44,101 bases of DNA from Thermoplasmata archaeon (GTDB lineage Archaea > Thermoplasmatota > E2 > DHVEG-1), in contig JADBLO010000062.1 in assembly GCA_014894395.1 (NCBI GenBank), forward strand, positions 1 through 44,101. Direction: 5' to 3'. The stretch's first letter is position 1, and each line of letters begins with the position of its first letter. The notes under the pieces are model-generated. The model saw only the letters and a list, made by a program, of their open reading frames with translations. It searched no databases and was not told the DNA's origin. The translations under genes were made by a program, and so were the position numbers. Shown piece by piece: positions 42,867-44,101 of this stretch.

Positions 42867-43403
42867 ATGAAAAAACACCAGGGTTTCACCGTCTGGTTTA
42901 CTGGGATCCCCTGCTGCGGGAAAACAACCATCGCAGACCAGGTTGCAACACTTTTAAAAAAGAAGGATTACACGGTTGAACGACTCGACGGAGATGTCGT
43001 CCGCCAGGGTCTCACCAGTGATCTCGGGTTCTCAAAAAAAGATAGAGATGAAAACATCAGACGTATCACGTTTGTTGCGAAAATGCTCACACGAAATAAC
43101 GTTGTTGTGCTCGCAACCTTTGTCTCACCCTATAGAGAACAGCGCAGGAATGCAAGAAAGGAAATTGAAAGATTCGTTGAAGTGTACGTTCGATGCCCTG
43201 TGGAGATCTGCATGAAACGAGACGCCAAAGGCATGTATCGAAAAGCGCTCGAAGGAAAAATCAAGCATTTCACCGGTGTTGATGACCCGTACGAAGAACC
43301 AGAGCACCCAGAGCTTATCCTCAATACCGATACAGAGTCTCTTGAAGAGAGCGTCAAGAAGGTGATGCATACAATAGAAGAACTTGGGTATATCACGTGG
43401 TAA
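42867..43403 (+). CDS. cysC: Adenylylsulfate kinase
   Basis: The 178-aa APS kinase makes PAPS from APS and ATP. It has Walker A GIPCCGKTT, the APS-binding LDGDVVRQGL and LGFSKKDRDENIRRI, the mobile-lid RDAKGMYRKAL and FTGVDDPYEEP. It starts five bases after cysN with AAGGA ahead. As the third step after CysDN it commits sulfate to PAPS, the donor for sulfotransferases; the gene after it is one, though broken. Confidence 0.97.
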   Translation: MKKHQGFTVWFTGIPCCGKTTIADQVATLLKKKDYTVERLDGDVVRQGLTSDLGFSKKDRDENIRRITFVAKMLTRNNVVVLATFVSPYREQRRNARKEIERFVEVYVRCPVEICMKRDAKGMYRKALEGKIKHFTGVDDPYEEPEHPELILNTDTESLEESVKKVMHTIEELGYITW

Positions 43404-43412
43404 GGAAAAGAC

Positions 43413-44036
43413 ATGGGAATCAACCCCGATAACGAATTCATCCAAGAACTCCAGCAGGTTACCTTCCAACCAGTTTTTATCGTAGGGTTGCACCGTTCAG
43501 GAACCAGTATCCCGTACAAGACGCTTACCGAAACAGGGAATTTCAATCCAGTCACTGCATATCATTGAATCAACTAGAACGAGCTTCTCTTGAATCACCA
43601 CCTGAAAAAGGAAGAATTCGCATAACAGCTCCTGACTGAATCATTCAGAAAAAAAGGCCTTCAGGATAGAGGAATTGACCGATTGAAAGTAACAGCGGAG
43701 TTCGTAGAGGAATATGGGTTTCTTCTCAACAAAAAAACCGTTCAGATGTTCATTACCAGAAAAAACGTTGCGCTCTTTCCAGAGATGTGTAAAAAGATCC
43801 AGTTCATTGCAGGAAACGACAAACCAATCCTTCTCAAAAACCCCTATGATTTCCCGAATTTCCTCTACATCAAACAGGTGTTTCCCAACGCAAGATTTGT
43901 ATTCATCCATCGCAACCCCTTGAAAACAATAAGCTCTACTCTGAATGCAATCAAGATGATATTGAAAAATAATAAAAAAAGTGCAGGGGAAGGGATTTGA
44001 ATACAAGATTACCGGCATGACAACAATTGACTATTA
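43413..44036 (+). pseudogene. Sulfotransferase gene with three in-frame stop codons
   Basis: The reading frame from ATG 43413 carries the PAPS 5'-phosphosulfate loop PVFIVGLHRSGTS near residue 22 and, far downstream in the same frame, the 3'-phosphate site FPNARFVFIHRNPLKTISST. Between them three nonsense codons interrupt it: TGA at 43566, TAG at 43575 and TAA at 43623. No frameshift is needed between them: the text reads through as ...TAYH*IN*NELLLNHH..., then QLLTESFRKKGLQDRGIDRL. The frame then ends at TGA 43998, where a one-base change of frame would extend it to 44036. It looks like a long sulfotransferase gene decaying after cysC, with AAGGA still present ahead of the start. No intact copy is in the window. 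Confidence 0.88.
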
Positions 44037-44101
44037 ATGATTACTCCCTGACTTTCGCAGCTGATTGTTCTTTTCTTGATTAGAACACATTTCGCACTTC
44101 A
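44037..44101. other. Right edge, no feature
   Basis: The last 65 bases hold no frame or structure I can support; they may belong to the decayed end of the sulfotransferase gene or to the next intergenic region. Confidence 0.4.

Noticed and set aside
43566-43577. TAG in the sulfotransferase frame as a pyrrolysine codon, or TGA as selenocysteine
   Set aside because: TAG sits where relatives appear to have Tyr, TGA where they have an aliphatic residue, and a TAA follows 48 bases later. Three different stops are best read as decay.
43413-44000. Frameshift as the cause of the split sulfotransferase
   Set aside because: Both conserved halves are in the same frame (43413 and 43683 differ by a multiple of three); only stops interrupt them.
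43641-44018. 125-codon antisense frame over the sulfotransferase remnant
   Set aside because: It is opposite the conserved sulfotransferase frame and has no motif or ribosome site.
1-44101. tRNA, rRNA or CRISPR array
   Set aside because: No cloverleaf-like or GTTCGA-type T-arm context, no rRNA signature and no regularly spaced direct repeat seen in any intergenic stretch; a covariance search would be decisive.

Overview
The window is a piece of an archaeal chromosome, most likely from a Thermoplasmata-like euryarchaeon (possibly an uncultured sediment group). Archaeal markers are sn-glycerol-1-phosphate dehydrogenase (egsA), the archaeal D-aminoacyl-tRNA deacylase DtdA, UPF0179, DUF63 and DUF5654 proteins, a split LplA/LplB lipoate ligase, a PGF-CTERM surface protein, and TATA boxes about 25-30 bases ahead of many starts. 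Many other genes have Shine-Dalgarno sites with ATG, GTG or perhaps rarer starts. The lineage call is inference. Several enzymes look bacterial in type: MetK, FolK/FolP, LipA and CysDNC.

Layout. 1-3190: a large secreted FG-GAP/VCBS repeat protein cut by the left edge, then a three-PAS protein with no output domain. 3672-5904: NAPE-PLD-like hydrolase, HtpX-like membrane protease carrying an EF-hand loop, and a pyrimidine-dimer-glycosylase-like protein. 5967-9040: DUF5654 protein and a leftward folP-folK-PTPS-ubiA operon. 9074-12586: two possible small genes, dtdA, an MGMT-like protein, an MBL-fold hydrolase and a PflX-like radical SAM protein. 12682-15907: lplA, lplB, lipA and a DUF63 membrane protein. 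16014-23660: papain-like secreted protease, then an AT-rich block of one KaiC-like ATPase and two related membrane-anchored surface proteins. 23661-24302 has no convincing gene but holds a 386-bp element with inverted-repeat ends. 24303-30345: egsA-UPF0179, bacterial-type metK, DUF6015, a PfkB kinase and an HD phosphohydrolase. 30490-33770: a rightward run of thioredoxin-fold proteins, a PGF-CTERM protein and a NapH-like ferredoxin. 33811-39519: a 54-aa cysteine-containing gene, a divergent CapK-like ligase/radical SAM pair, and two secreted proteins (one with a thioredoxin domain). 39705-44036: a MutY-like glycosylase without Fe-S cysteines, then cysD-cysN-cysC for PAPS synthesis, ending in a sulfotransferase gene broken by three in-frame stops.

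How the genes work together. folP, folK and a PTPS with a CExxHGH motif could make a folate-type pterin without FolB. LplA/LplB attach lipoate while LipA builds it. The 30.5-33.8 kb run looks like a cytoplasm-to-outside thiol or electron relay. CysDNC makes PAPS for the sulfotransferase family next door. The best candidate for an undescribed system is the KaiC plus twin surface-protein block at 17.2-23.7 kb: both surface proteins end in one transmembrane segment and a similar charged cytoplasmic tail with a shared GSIS-[RK]-E-x-Y motif. No tRNA, rRNA or CRISPR array was seen.
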